Source of the DNA: an uncultured Paracoccaceae bacterium
GTDB taxonomy: Bacteria > Pseudomonadota > Alphaproteobacteria > Rhodobacterales > Rhodobacteraceae
Direction of reading: 5' to 3'
Assembly: GCA_947489445.1 (NCBI GenBank)
Contig: CANLDN010000009.1
Span: 124,001-188,000 of the forward strand
Length of the DNA: 64,000 nt
Under the pieces are notes generated by a model. It ran no database searches and was not told where the DNA came from. It saw only the letters and a program-made list of their open reading frames with translations. The translations under genes and the position numbers were made by a program. Below are positions 33,489 to 42,429 of this stretch, in pieces. Positions within the stretch are counted from its first letter, which is position 1, and each line of letters opens with the position of its first letter.

Positions 33489-34481
33489 ATGCCCATAACC
33501 TGGTTTGAGGAGCTGACCGGGATCGCAGATGAGAGCCCTGCGCAGGTCTATCGGCATTTGTCGGTTGATAATGGCGTTCTCAAATCCAAGTTGAACGGTT
33601 GGCGCGCTGTGATCGGTACAGTGGTGACACCTTCTGTGGAAGAGCTGCGGGCACAGGTTCCGCATGCACCCGGGGGGCGTCTTTCGGTGCAAGAGGTCGT
33701 GGCTGATGTGCAGCGCTTGCATATGCGCCCCGAGAATGAGGGCGCGCTGTTTCAGGTCGCCTCTCAGTTTAATTTGCTGGAAATGATTAGCCCTTCGGTT
33801 ACCCCGGAAATGGGTGTTGGGCGGTATGAGCATGATCTAACGCAGGGCCCGGCATGTGCGCTCGCTTGTCTGGCGGGTACGATTTATCGCAATTACTTCA
33901 TGCCGGTGGATGGGAAGATCGGGCAGAGCGCCAATCGTCAGGTTGATTGTCTGTCCGATGTCGGGCGGCTGTTGGATCGCGATCGGAATTTTCTATGGGC
34001 GATGCGCAATGGCTATGCGTTGCCGACAGAGGATAGCCTGCGTTTCATCAATGATCGACTGGATGAGGTTGGCAACGATGCCGTACGCCGTGCATTGCGC
34101 GTGGGTGTCCATAGCGGAACCCAAGTGACCGTTAACGACGCGGGGCGTCTTGTGACGCAAGTCTATTGCAGCGCGATGCCGGTGTCCTATTCCGGTTTGG
34201 CTGTGGATTTATGGGCCCCTTTGGCGCAGATCATTTTGGAGGCTGCTTATGAGGCGACATTGCTGTCCGCGATCCAGAATGCGGCAAAGACCGGTAACAA
34301 CCGGGTGTTTCTCACGATGCTGGGCGGGGGTGCTTTTGGCAATCGGCAGGATTGGATCGAGGCTGCAATGTTGCGCGCTTTGCAGTTACATGCAGAAAGC
34401 GGCTTGAACGTTCATCTGGTGAGCCACATGCAGTCAAGCGCTTTGGCCCGTCGTGTTATCGCCGCGTTTGCTGCAACTTAA
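33489..34481 (+). CDS. Protein of unknown function with macrodomain-like glycine motif
   Basis: 330 residues from the ATG at MPITWFEELTG; a longer frame begins inside the repeat and is less likely. Striking, evidently conserved blocks: FQVASQFNLLEM (about 90-101), THDLTQGPACALAC-type YEHDLTQGPACALACLAG, YRNYFMPV, GQSANRQVDCLSD, LWAMRNGYALP, and near the C-terminus FLTMLGGGAFGNRQDWIEAA. The last resembles the glycine-rich ligand loop of macrodomains (ADP-ribose binding), but this is only a visual likeness. No signal peptide. Neighbours (malK, puuD) give no hint. Possibly a nucleotide- or ADP-ribose-related enzyme; unproven. Confidence 0.8.
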   Translation: MPITWFEELTGIADESPAQVYRHLSVDNGVLKSKLNGWRAVIGTVVTPSVEELRAQVPHAPGGRLSVQEVVADVQRLHMRPENEGALFQVASQFNLLEMISPSVTPEMGVGRYEHDLTQGPACALACLAGTIYRNYFMPVDGKIGQSANRQVDCLSDVGRLLDRDRNFLWAMRNGYALPTEDSLRFINDRLDEVGNDAVRRALRVGVHSGTQVTVNDAGRLVTQVYCSAMPVSYSGLAVDLWAPLAQIILEAAYEATLLSAIQNAAKTGNNRVFLTMLGGGAFGNRQDWIEAAMLRALQLHAESGLNVHLVSHMQSSALARRVIAAFAAT

Positions 34482-34504
34482 GGTGGGTTTTAACCCCCCC
34501 TACG
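34479..34504. repeat. GGTGGG-type palindromic repeat, copy 6, between convergent genes
   Basis: GGTGGGTT at 34482-34489 pairs with AACCCCCC at 34492-34499 with one mismatch, then CTACG. The left arm starts with the TAA stop of the upstream gene (34479-34481) and the CTA at 34500-34502 is the TAG stop of puuD on the other strand, exactly as at 7255-7280. Confidence 0.7.
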
Positions 34505-35720
34505 ATCCGGCCCGATACCATGCGATCAGCTTCGCCCGGTCCTCTGGCTCCAGATTGGTGATATTGGCGGGCGGCATGGCGTGGCTGACCCCCGCCTGTA
34601 AGTAAATCTGCCTTGCATAGCGGGCGATATCACTTTCGGTCTCCAAAAAAACCCCTTTGGGTGCCCATTGCATATTGTTCCAGACGGGCTCGCGTGCGTG
34701 GCACATGGAGCAGCGGCCGATGACGATGTCATGCGCGTCTTCGAATCCAGCCGCGCTCGCAAAGCGTTGTTCGTAAGGCGTGAGCGCGCGCGCTTCGGCT
34801 TCTTCGTATGTGTCGTGCCCCGGTTGGGTGGACAGCCACGCGATCAGGATAAAAAGCAGCACGGTAACTGCCCATGTCCATGTGGGTTTGCCTGTGCGGG
34901 CATGCATGGAGTTAAAGTAGTGCCGGATCGTGACACCCATCAGAAAGACAAGCGCCGCGATAATCCACGCATATTCTGTACCAAAGGCCAGTGGGTAATG
35001 GTTGGACAGCATCAGGAAGATGACCGGCAGGGTGAGGTAGTTGTTATGCGTTGACCGCAGCTTGGCGATTTTACCGTATTTCGGATCAGGTGTGCGTCCG
35101 GCCTTGAGGTCGGCCACAACAATCCGCTGGTTCGGCATGATGATGAAGAAGACGTTGGCGGTCATGATCGTGGCGGTGAAAGCCCCAAGATGCAGTAGGG
35201 CGGCCCGCCCGGTGAAGACCTGATTGTAGCCCCAGGACATCACCACAAGTAGGATGAATAACAGCAGCATCAGGGTTGTGGGCTGTTCGCCCAAGGGTGA
35301 TTTGCAGAGCATGTCGTAGATGATCCAGCCAACACCAAGTGAGGCGGCAGAGATCAGGATGCCCTGCCAGATTGCCAGATCCGCCTTGTTGGGATCAATG
35401 AGATAAAGTTCTGCCCCAACCCAATAGACCACCGCCAACAGCGCCGCACCTGATAGCCACGTCGCGTAGCTTTCCCATTTGAACCATGTCAGGTGTTCTG
35501 GCATCGCCTCTGGTGCGACCAGATATTTCTGGATGTGATAAAAGCCGCCCCCATGGACCTGCCATTCTTCGCCGTCGGCTGGCCCGTCAATATCGCGGTT
35601 CAGCGATAGGTCGAGTGCGATGAAGTAAAACGACGACCCGATCCAAGCAATGGCCGTGATCACATGCAGCCATCGCACCGCAAAGGCCAGCCAATCCCAG
35701 AGTATTGCTACATCATACAT
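34500..35720 (-). CDS. puuD: Membrane-bound urate hydroxylase PuuD with cytochrome c domain
   Basis: 406 residues. It oxidises urate to 5-hydroxyisourate, passing electrons to the respiratory chain through its C-terminal cytochrome c domain. About eight membrane helices (residues 10-305), starting WLAFAVRWLHVITAIAWIGSSFYFIALD, then a soluble C-terminal part with the haem motif CSMCH and a distal HAMPPANIT methionine. The start is the second ATG (35720), because the AGGGG ribosome site has proper spacing for it. It is divergent from the LysR gene and its stop lies in the repeat at 34479-34504. Confidence 0.92.
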   Translation of the reverse strand: MYDVAILWDWLAFAVRWLHVITAIAWIGSSFYFIALDLSLNRDIDGPADGEEWQVHGGGFYHIQKYLVAPEAMPEHLTWFKWESYATWLSGAALLAVVYWVGAELYLIDPNKADLAIWQGILISAASLGVGWIIYDMLCKSPLGEQPTTLMLLLFILLVVMSWGYNQVFTGRAALLHLGAFTATIMTANVFFIIMPNQRIVVADLKAGRTPDPKYGKIAKLRSTHNNYLTLPVIFLMLSNHYPLAFGTEYAWIIAALVFLMGVTIRHYFNSMHARTGKPTWTWAVTVLLFILIAWLSTQPGHDTYEEAEARALTPYEQRFASAAGFEDAHDIVIGRCSMCHAREPVWNNMQWAPKGVFLETESDIARYARQIYLQAGVSHAMPPANITNLEPEDRAKLIAWYRAGS

Positions 35721-35809
35721 GTCCATCCCCTTTTGCGGCCAGTCTAGTCAGTGCGCCAGTTTTCTTGTATTACCTGATATTGCAAGGCTCTATCAAAAAT
35801 TGGCGAATA

Positions 35810-36730
35810 ATGTCGTATCTTGAGAACATCCGCACCTTTGTGCGTGTTTATGAACTGGGGTCGATGTCGGCCGCAGGGCGGGATTTGCGCATATCGCCTG
35901 CGGTGACGTCCGCCCGGATCTCTCAGTTGGAGGATCACCTGTCGGTGCGCCTTTTTCAGCGTACCACCCGTAGTCTGACGCCAACCGCGCAAGGCAAGGC
36001 CTTTTATGGCGGTGCCTGCAGCGTGCTGGATGCGGTGGATTATGCCGAGGCGCAGGTCACGGATTTGACCGAAAACCCCAAGGGTTTGCTGCATGTGGCG
36101 GCCCCTTTGGGCGTTGGGCGGCGGTTGATCGCGCCGCATGTGCCCGCATTCACAGCGGCATATCCACTGATCGATGTACGCTTGCGCATGACGGATCGGA
36201 ATGTGGATATGACGGCAGAAGGCCTCGACCTTGCGTTTCATCTGGGCCAGCCCGCTGACAGCAATCTGCGGATCAGGAAGATTGCCGATGTGGCGCGGGT
36301 GCTGGTTGCCTCGCCTGATTATGTGGCGCAACGGGGCAACCCTGCCGATGGGGCCGCACTTGTACGCGACAAACATGAATGCCTGAACTTGCGGTTTCCG
36401 GGCGCGGCTGAGTTTCAGTGGCTTTTGCAGACACCCGATGGCCCGCAACGGTTTCGTGTGGCGGGCCGGTTGGAAAGCGACGATGGCGATGTGCTAACCG
36501 ATTGGGCACTGGCTGGGCAGGGTGTTGCGATGAAGCCCCGGTTCGAGGCCGCCGAGTATCTGGCAAGCGGTGCCTTGGTGGCAGTGGCCGAGGCGACACC
36601 GCCCGCGCCCGTACAGATGGCCTGCCTTTATACCCACCGGCGTCATCAGGACCCAAAAACCCGCTTGTTCATGGAGTTTATGGTGGAACGGATCGCGAGT
36701 GCCATTCGGGCGGCGGAAACACCTTCGTGA
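35810..36730 (+). CDS. LysR-family regulator, likely of urate genes
   Basis: 306 residues from the ATG at MSYLENIRTFVRVYELG. Winged HTH (about 4-62: SMSAAGRDLRISPAVTSARISQLEDHLSVRLFQRTTR) and a LysR effector-binding domain (about 90-295). It lies divergent from puuD and upstream of the puuE-uraD fusion, the standard place for a regulator of both. The 89-base intergenic region with puuD should contain its site; I could not define one securely. Confidence 0.9.
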   Translation: MSYLENIRTFVRVYELGSMSAAGRDLRISPAVTSARISQLEDHLSVRLFQRTTRSLTPTAQGKAFYGGACSVLDAVDYAEAQVTDLTENPKGLLHVAAPLGVGRRLIAPHVPAFTAAYPLIDVRLRMTDRNVDMTAEGLDLAFHLGQPADSNLRIRKIADVARVLVASPDYVAQRGNPADGAALVRDKHECLNLRFPGAAEFQWLLQTPDGPQRFRVAGRLESDDGDVLTDWALAGQGVAMKPRFEAAEYLASGALVAVAEATPPAPVQMACLYTHRRHQDPKTRLFMEFMVERIASAIRAAETPS

Positions 36731-36791
36731 TTTATTTGAAAAGCGCGAGAATTATTTCAGATTAACATGCAATCGAAATGGGAGTGCAAGC

Positions 36792-38192
36792 GTGCAGCGA
36801 TATCCACGTGATATGACCGGTTATGGAGCGGTTCCGCCTGATCCGGTGTGGCCGGATGGGGCGCGGATCGCCGTGCAGATTGTCCTGAATTATGAAGAAG
36901 GTGGCGAGAATAACGTGCTGCATGGTGATGCCGCGTCAGAGGCGTTTCTGTCCGAGATTGTTGGCGCTGCTGCATGGCCCGGTCAGCGCCATTGGAACAT
37001 GGAAACCATTTATGAATATGGGGCCCGCGCCGGATTCTGGCGATTGCATCGGCTGATGGCGGACCTGCCGGTGACCGTCTACGGGGTCGCCACGGCTTTG
37101 GCCCGCGCGCCCGAACAGGTCGCGGCGATGAAGGATGCGGGGTGGGAGATTGCCAGCCACGGGTTGAAATGGGTCGAATACAAAGACGCGCCCGAGGATG
37201 TGGAGCGCGCGCATATGACCGAAGCGATCCGCCTGCATAGCGAGGTCGTGGGCACACCCCCGCGCGGTTGGTACACGGGTCGCTGTTCGATGAATACGGT
37301 TCGGCTGGCCGCCGAAACCGGGCAGTTTGCCTATGTCGCCGACAGCTATGCCGATGATCTACCCTATTGGATGGAGTTCGGGCGGCGGGATCAGTTGATC
37401 GTGCCTTACACGTTGGATGCCAACGACATGCGTTTTGCCACGCCGCAGGGGTTCAACGCGGGGACGCAGTTTCTGGACTATCTGAAGGCCAGTTTTGATG
37501 CACTCTACCGCGAAGGCGGGCGGATGATGTCCATCGGGTTGCATTGCCGCCTGATCGGGCGGCCCGGACGGGCAGAGGCGTTGCGGGAGTTCATTGAATA
37601 TGTGCGGGGGCATGAGGACGTCTGGTTCGCAACCCGTGAACAGATTGCGGATCACTGGGCCAAAACCCATGCCCATCAACGATTTGACCGGCCCTCTGAG
37701 ATGAATCAGGCGGGATTTGTGCAAGCCTATGGCGGCATTTTCGAACATTCGCCATGGATCGCGGAACGCGCTCATGCGTTGGAACTGGGGTCGGCACATG
37801 ACAGCGCGGTTGGCCTGCACAACGCGCTTTGCCGCATGTTCCGGTCCGCGTCAGAGGATGAACGGCTGGGTGTCCTGACAGCTCACCCTGATCTGGCGGG
37901 CAAGCTGGCGGCCGCCAAGCGACTGACAGCGGAAAGCACGGCGGAACAGGCCAGCGTCGGGCTGGACGCGCTGACCGACGCCGAACGCGCGGAATTTGCG
38001 GCGCAAAACGCAGCATATACATATAAATTCGGCTTTCCTTTCATCATTGCCGTCCGTGACCACGATAAGGCGTCGATCAAGGCTGCATTCGCCGCGCGGC
38101 TGGAAAATGATTGGGCGACTGAATTTGCACAGGCCTGCCATCAGGTCGAACGCATCGCCCTGCACCGGCTGAAGGACATGCTGCCCAGATGA
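36792..38192 (+). CDS. Fusion of allantoinase PuuE and OHCU decarboxylase UraD
   Basis: 466 residues from a GTG (QRYPRDMTGYGAVPPDPVWP, the typical PuuE start) with GGGAG 7 bases upstream. Residues 1 to about 300 are PuuE, a metal-free allantoinase of the polysaccharide-deacetylase fold: YEEGGENNVLHGD, HWNMETIYEYGARAGFWRL, EIASHGLKW, GLHCRLIGRPGR. Residues about 305-466 are UraD, which decarboxylates OHCU to S-allantoin, with LTAHPDLAGKLA carrying the expected catalytic His. The fusion joins two consecutive steps of urate breakdown. It overlaps allA by 4 bases. No HIU hydrolase (uraH/pucM) was found in the window. Confidence 0.93.
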   Translation: MQRYPRDMTGYGAVPPDPVWPDGARIAVQIVLNYEEGGENNVLHGDAASEAFLSEIVGAAAWPGQRHWNMETIYEYGARAGFWRLHRLMADLPVTVYGVATALARAPEQVAAMKDAGWEIASHGLKWVEYKDAPEDVERAHMTEAIRLHSEVVGTPPRGWYTGRCSMNTVRLAAETGQFAYVADSYADDLPYWMEFGRRDQLIVPYTLDANDMRFATPQGFNAGTQFLDYLKASFDALYREGGRMMSIGLHCRLIGRPGRAEALREFIEYVRGHEDVWFATREQIADHWAKTHAHQRFDRPSEMNQAGFVQAYGGIFEHSPWIAERAHALELGSAHDSAVGLHNALCRMFRSASEDERLGVLTAHPDLAGKLAAAKRLTAESTAEQASVGLDALTDAERAEFAAQNAAYTYKFGFPFIIAVRDHDKASIKAAFAARLENDWATEFAQACHQVERIALHRLKDMLPR

Positions 38193-38665
38193 CCCGCGAT
38201 ATCATCATATCCCCGCTCACTGCGCAGGCATTTGCGCCATACGGGGATGTGCTGAATTGCGAAGGCGACCCGGACAAGCTGATCAATGCGGGGTTATGCG
38301 GGCGGTTTCATGACCGGGCGCAGGTCGATTGTGATGGGCGGGTCGGGATCAGTCTTTTCCGGTCGGAACTGCGACGACTGCCATACATACTCGACATGGT
38401 TGAACGGCACCCTTTGGGGTCACAGGCCTTTATCCCGATGAGCATGGACCCGTTTCTGGTCATCGTGGCTGACAACGACATTGCGCCAAGCGCATTCATC
38501 ACCGCCCCGGGAGAGGGCATCAATTTTCATCGCGGGGTTTGGCATGGGGTGCTCACCCCGTTATCCGGCCCCGGCCTTTTCGCCGTGATCGACCGGATCG
38601 GCGAAGGCGACAATCTGGAGGAGCACAAGTTTGACACGCCTTACCGCGTGATTTTCGACGAGTGA
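38189..38665 (+). CDS. allA: Ureidoglycolate lyase
   Basis: 158 residues, normal length. It splits ureidoglycolate into glyoxylate and urea, the end of the allantoin route. Family features: PLTAQAFAPYGDV near the start, HPLGSQAFIPM (about 72-82), GINFHRGVWHGVLTPL (about 111-126, with the metal-type His pair) and the C-terminal IDRIGEGDNLEEH. Start overlaps the puuE-uraD stop (ATGA). The allantoicase step between PuuE and AllA is not encoded in the window. Confidence 0.93.
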   Translation: MTRDIIISPLTAQAFAPYGDVLNCEGDPDKLINAGLCGRFHDRAQVDCDGRVGISLFRSELRRLPYILDMVERHPLGSQAFIPMSMDPFLVIVADNDIAPSAFITAPGEGINFHRGVWHGVLTPLSGPGLFAVIDRIGEGDNLEEHKFDTPYRVIFDE

Positions 38666-38702
38666 TCGGCGCGAAAGACCGGCAAAAACAGGGGACGACA
38701 AA

Positions 38703-40133
38703 ATGACAACTTCATCCATCGGGACGCCAGAACAGCTGCGCGATCCCAATTATACACCCGCCCTGCAACGGGCCATTCCGCTGGGCATTCAGCATGTGCT
38801 GGCGATGTTTGTATCCAACGTGACACCCGCGATCATCGTGGCAGGTGCGGCAGGTTTCGGGTTTGGGTCGAACTCGCCCGACTTTCCCGAACTGCTTTAT
38901 CTGATCCAGATGTCTATGCTGTTTGCAGGTGTGGCGACGCTGCTGCAAACCATCTCGATCGGGCCGGTTGGGGCCAAACTGCCGATTGTGCAGGGGACAT
39001 CCTTTGCGTTCATCCCAATCATGATCCCGCTGGTGGCGGGTAAAGGGGTTGATGGGCTTGCGGCCCTTTTTGGCGGTGTCGTCATCGGCGGCCTGTTCCA
39101 CGCATTCCTTGCGCTCTTTATCGGGCGCATCCGGTTTGCCCTGCCGCCTCTGGTCACCGGGCTGGTGGTTACGATGATCGGTCTCGCGCTGGTCAAGGTG
39201 GGCATCCAATACGCAGCAGGTGGTGTGCCTGCCATCGGGACGCCGGAATATGGATCGCTGTTGAACTGGTCTGCAGCACTTGTGGTCATCATTGTCACGC
39301 TGGGCCTGAAGTTCTTTACCTCCGGCATGTTGTCAGTCTCTGCAGTGTTGATCGGCCTGATTATAGGCTATTTCTACGCGCTGGGCGTGGGCATTCTGGA
39401 ATGGTCCGCGGTGACCGGTTCATGGGAACGGTCCGCCGCGTTCGCATTGCCGCAGCCGTTCAAATACGGGTTCGAATTCAGTGTTGCGGCTGTCATCGGC
39501 TTTTGTTTGATGGCGTTCATCTCGGCCATTGAAACGGTCGGGGATGTTTCGGGGATCACCAAAGGTGGCGCCGGGCGCGAGGCGACGGATAAGGAAATTG
39601 AGGGTGCCACATACGCCGACGGTTTCGGCACTGCCATCGCTGGTGTCTTTGGCGGCTTTCCAAACACATCCTTCAGCCAGAACGTGGGCCTGATCGCCAT
39701 GACCGGCGTGATGAGCAGGCATGTCGTGACGTGCGGCGCAATCTTCCTGATCATCTGCGGGCTGGTGCCCAAGGTCGGCGGCGTGATCCGCACAGTCCCG
39801 ATTGAGGTACTCGGCGGCGGCGTGATCGTGATGTTCGGCATGGTTGTGGCTGCCGGTATTTCGATGCTGTCTGATGTCGTCTGGAACCGGCGTAACATGG
39901 TGATCTTTGCGATTGCGCTCTCTGTGGGTCTTGGGCTGCAGCTTGAACCGGGTGCGGTTGCTGGTCTCAAATTCCCGCTTGAGGACGGATCGACCAACGA
40001 CACCTTGTTCATCTTGATGACATCGGGGTTGTTACCTGCTGCGTTCATCGCGATTGTGCTGAACCTACTGCTGCCGGACGAATTGTCTGACGAAGCGACT
40101 GACGAAGGCGCAGGCGGTTTAGTCGGTCACTGA
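38703..40133 (+). CDS. Nucleobase:cation symporter-2 family permease (urate/xanthine type)
   Basis: 476 residues with about 12-14 membrane helices. The family signature [QEP]NxGxxxxT is present as QNVGLIAMT (about 342-350), and the TM8 acidic motif lies in FISAIETVGDVSG. The N-terminal IQHVLAMFVSNVTPAII is typical. Position after allA in the urate cluster makes urate, or else xanthine or allantoin precursors, the likely substrate; sequence alone cannot settle it. It is probably the last gene of the operon; a hairpin lies 125 bases downstream. Confidence 0.9.
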   Translation: MTTSSIGTPEQLRDPNYTPALQRAIPLGIQHVLAMFVSNVTPAIIVAGAAGFGFGSNSPDFPELLYLIQMSMLFAGVATLLQTISIGPVGAKLPIVQGTSFAFIPIMIPLVAGKGVDGLAALFGGVVIGGLFHAFLALFIGRIRFALPPLVTGLVVTMIGLALVKVGIQYAAGGVPAIGTPEYGSLLNWSAALVVIIVTLGLKFFTSGMLSVSAVLIGLIIGYFYALGVGILEWSAVTGSWERSAAFALPQPFKYGFEFSVAAVIGFCLMAFISAIETVGDVSGITKGGAGREATDKEIEGATYADGFGTAIAGVFGGFPNTSFSQNVGLIAMTGVMSRHVVTCGAIFLIICGLVPKVGGVIRTVPIEVLGGGVIVMFGMVVAAGISMLSDVVWNRRNMVIFAIALSVGLGLQLEPGAVAGLKFPLEDGSTNDTLFILMTSGLLPAAFIAIVLNLLLPDELSDEATDEGAGGLVGH

Positions 40134-40257
40134 GTACGAGGCTCGCGCGTTTGCGTTCAAGTCTACCGAACCCGCAGACGTATCGCCGCTGATGCTGGAT
40201 GATAAACGGAGGTGATGCTGAGTGCTTATGGAATTGGCATTGGTTTAAAGCCGTCTT

Positions 40258-40280
40258 GGGAAGCAACCGATTTGCTTCCC
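40258..40280 (+). terminator. Hairpin downstream of nucleobase permease gene
   Basis: GGGAAGCA (40258-40265) and TGCTTCCC (40273-40280) form a perfect 8-bp stem with a 7-base loop, without a following T-run. The 280-base gap 40134-40413 around it has no gene I can support. Confidence 0.35.
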
Positions 40281-40413
40281 TGGATTGGCGCATGGGCGGT
40301 TACGTTGCGCCAGACATCCGCTCGTGGGGGCGGATCAGGCGGGCGGGCACAAGGGGCGTGGCAAATTTCACGCGCAACCCTATAACCTGTCAGACAAGAC
40401 AGGAGAACCGCCC

Positions 40414-41136
40414 ATGCCAAACCCCACTGCCGCCATGCTTGTCATTGGCGATGAAATCCTGTCCGGGCGCACGCGCGACGCGAATATGCATTATCTGGCC
40501 GGGCAATTGACCGAGGCGGGGATTGACCTGAAAGAAGTACGAGTGGTTAGTGATGACCCTGACGCGATCATGGGGGCGGTGCAGGCGTTGTCGGTATCCT
40601 ACACCCATGTTTTTACCAGTGGCGGTATTGGTCCGACGCATGATGATATCACCGCGGATTGTATCGCCGCTGCCTTTGATACGCCCATCGATATTCGCGA
40701 CGATGCCCGTGCCTTGTTGCAAGCGCATTATGATCGGTCGGGGCAGGAACTGAACGCGGCCCGGCTGCGTATGGCGCGCATCCCCGACGGGGCAACATTA
40801 ATCGACAATCCTGTTAGCACAGCACCCGGTTTTACCTTGCGCAATGTGCATGTCATGGCGGGTGTCCCATCGGTTTTTCAGGCGATGGTGGCCAGCATGT
40901 TACCGACACTGACCGGCGGTGCGCCGCTTTTGTCGCGTACGCTGCGCGTCATACGTGGCGAAGGGGATATTGCCGGACCTTTAGGAGATTTTGCGGCTGC
41001 CCATGCGGCCCTGTCTGTCGGGTCTTATCCGTTTATCAAGGAAGGCGTATATGGCGCAAATATTGTGGTGCGCGGCAGTGATGCAGCGCAATTGGATGTA
41101 GCCATGCAGGAGCTTTCCGCTATCTTTGATATGTGA
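40414..41136 (+). CDS. CinA N-terminal/MoaB-like molybdopterin-binding domain protein
   Basis: 240 residues from the ATG at MPNPTAAMLVIGDEILSGR, with an AGGAGA ribosome site. It is the COG1058 (competence/damage-inducible CinA N-terminal) type, without the C-terminal nicotinamide-nucleotide amidase domain. Motifs: GDEILSGRTRDANM, TSGGIGPTHDDIT (about 70-82) and MAGVPSVFQAM. Family members hydrolyse ADP-ribose or CoA-type diphosphates, or are uncharacterised. First gene of an operon of four overlapping genes. Confidence 0.9.
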   Translation: MPNPTAAMLVIGDEILSGRTRDANMHYLAGQLTEAGIDLKEVRVVSDDPDAIMGAVQALSVSYTHVFTSGGIGPTHDDITADCIAAAFDTPIDIRDDARALLQAHYDRSGQELNAARLRMARIPDGATLIDNPVSTAPGFTLRNVHVMAGVPSVFQAMVASMLPTLTGGAPLLSRTLRVIRGEGDIAGPLGDFAAAHAALSVGSYPFIKEGVYGANIVVRGSDAAQLDVAMQELSAIFDM

Positions 41137-41858
41137 CGTTACCGAGTGCTCATAAGCTTTATGCCGTGATCGAAGGCACCTGGCCTGCTGCCGCCAAGCA
41201 GGCGCTTGGCCCGTGGACGATCCGGCTTGATGACAGCGGAAGCAGCCGGGTCAGTGCTGCAACCGCCGAACAGCCCTTTGCTGAGCCGGATGTTGCCGCC
41301 GCCGAGGTGGCGATGCGCGAGGCGGGGCAAACCCCGCTCTTCATGATCCGGCAGGACGATGCGGCGCTTGATACAATGCTTGCTGGGCGTGGTTATGACA
41401 TCAAAGACCCGGTCAACATGTATGCCGCACCAGTTGCGGCTATCGCGACCCAACGCCCCCCCCCGGTCACCACGTTCGAGGTTTGGCCGCAGCTCGCGGT
41501 TCAGGCTGAAATTTGGGCAGAAGGAGGGATCAACGCAGGTCGCCTTGCGGTGATGGATCGCGCGCGCCATCCTAAAACGACGGTTCTGGGGCGATTAAAT
41601 GACCGCCCAGCAGGCACGGTCTTTGCGGGGATTGCGGGTGATTGTGCGATGATCCATGCGTTGGAAGTCAAACCATGCTTCCGCCGCCGGGGTCTGGCCC
41701 AACACATGACCCAAGCGGTCGCCTTTTGGGCGCAAGTGAAAGGTGCGGCTTACCTGACCCTTGTGACGACGGTCGATAATGCGGCGGCCAATGCGCTCTA
41801 CTCTTCCCTCGGGATGACAGTTGTGGGACAGTATCATTATCGCAGCCTGACGGAGTGA
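41133..41858 (+). CDS. GNAT-family N-acetyltransferase
   Basis: 241 residues, GTG start overlapping the cinA-like stop (GTGA). The GNAT fold is in the second half (about 110-235): GDCAMIHALEVKPCFRRRGLAQHM with the acetyl-CoA loop RRRGLA, then TLVTTVDNAAANALYSSLGM and a Tyr-rich C-terminus. The N-terminal half is a divergent GNAT-like domain, as in two-domain members. A run of nine C (41456-41464) lies inside the gene, encoding PPP. Substrate unknown. Confidence 0.85.
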   Translation: MTLPSAHKLYAVIEGTWPAAAKQALGPWTIRLDDSGSSRVSAATAEQPFAEPDVAAAEVAMREAGQTPLFMIRQDDAALDTMLAGRGYDIKDPVNMYAAPVAAIATQRPPPVTTFEVWPQLAVQAEIWAEGGINAGRLAVMDRARHPKTTVLGRLNDRPAGTVFAGIAGDCAMIHALEVKPCFRRRGLAQHMTQAVAFWAQVKGAAYLTLVTTVDNAAANALYSSLGMTVVGQYHYRSLTE

Positions 41859-41862
41859 TCAC

Positions 41863-42429
41863 TTGACAGACCAACCCACCGCCCTTGATCTGCCGATGGT
41901 TGATCCGCTTCCCGATGCAACACAAAAATATTTTGATGTTTGTCAGGACAAGCTGGGAATGGTGCCGAATGTGCTGCAGGCCTATGCCTTTGATGTTGAT
42001 AAGCTAAATGCGTTCACTGCACTTTATAATGATGTGATGTTGGCTGATTCCGGTCTGTCCAAGCTGGAACGGGAAATGATTGCCGTGACTGTGTCTTCCA
42101 TCAACAAATGCTATTACTGCCTGACTGCGCATGGGGCTGCTGTGCGACAATTGTCGGGCAATCCGCAACTGGGGGAAATGTTGGTCATGAACTGGCGCGT
42201 GGCCCCTTTGGATGCCCGGCAAAGGGCCATGCTGGAATTTGCCGAACTGATGACGGTGGCCAGCGCCAAGATCGAAGAAAAAGACCGTGATGCCCTGCGT
42301 CAGGTTGGTTTTTCTGACCGCGATATCTGGGATATCGCTGCTGTGACCGGTTTCTATAATATGAGCAACCGGATTGCCTCCGCCACGGATATGCGCCCCA
42401 ACGACGATTATCACGCCCAAGCACGATGA
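41863..42429 (+). CDS. AhpD-like / carboxymuconolactone decarboxylase family peroxidase-related protein
   Basis: 188 residues from a TTG four bases after the GNAT stop. The core helix with SINKCYYCLTAHGAAVR holds the CxxC-x-x-x-H pattern of AhpD-like proteins (two redox Cys and a His), about residues 82-98. Length and the N-terminal P-DATQKYFDVCQDKLGMVPNVLQAY are typical of the peroxidase-related (uncharacterised) subgroup. Predicted thiol peroxidase or disulfide reductant in the cytoplasm. It overlaps the next gene by 4 bases. Confidence 0.87.
   Translation: MTDQPTALDLPMVDPLPDATQKYFDVCQDKLGMVPNVLQAYAFDVDKLNAFTALYNDVMLADSGLSKLEREMIAVTVSSINKCYYCLTAHGAAVRQLSGNPQLGEMLVMNWRVAPLDARQRAMLEFAELMTVASAKIEEKDRDALRQVGFSDRDIWDIAAVTGFYNMSNRIASATDMRPNDDYHAQAR

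Noticed and set aside
40134..40413. Gap after the nucleobase permease as a transposase remnant
   Set aside because: A Trp-rich fragment can be read but has no transposase motif and no terminal repeats; only a hairpin is supported.
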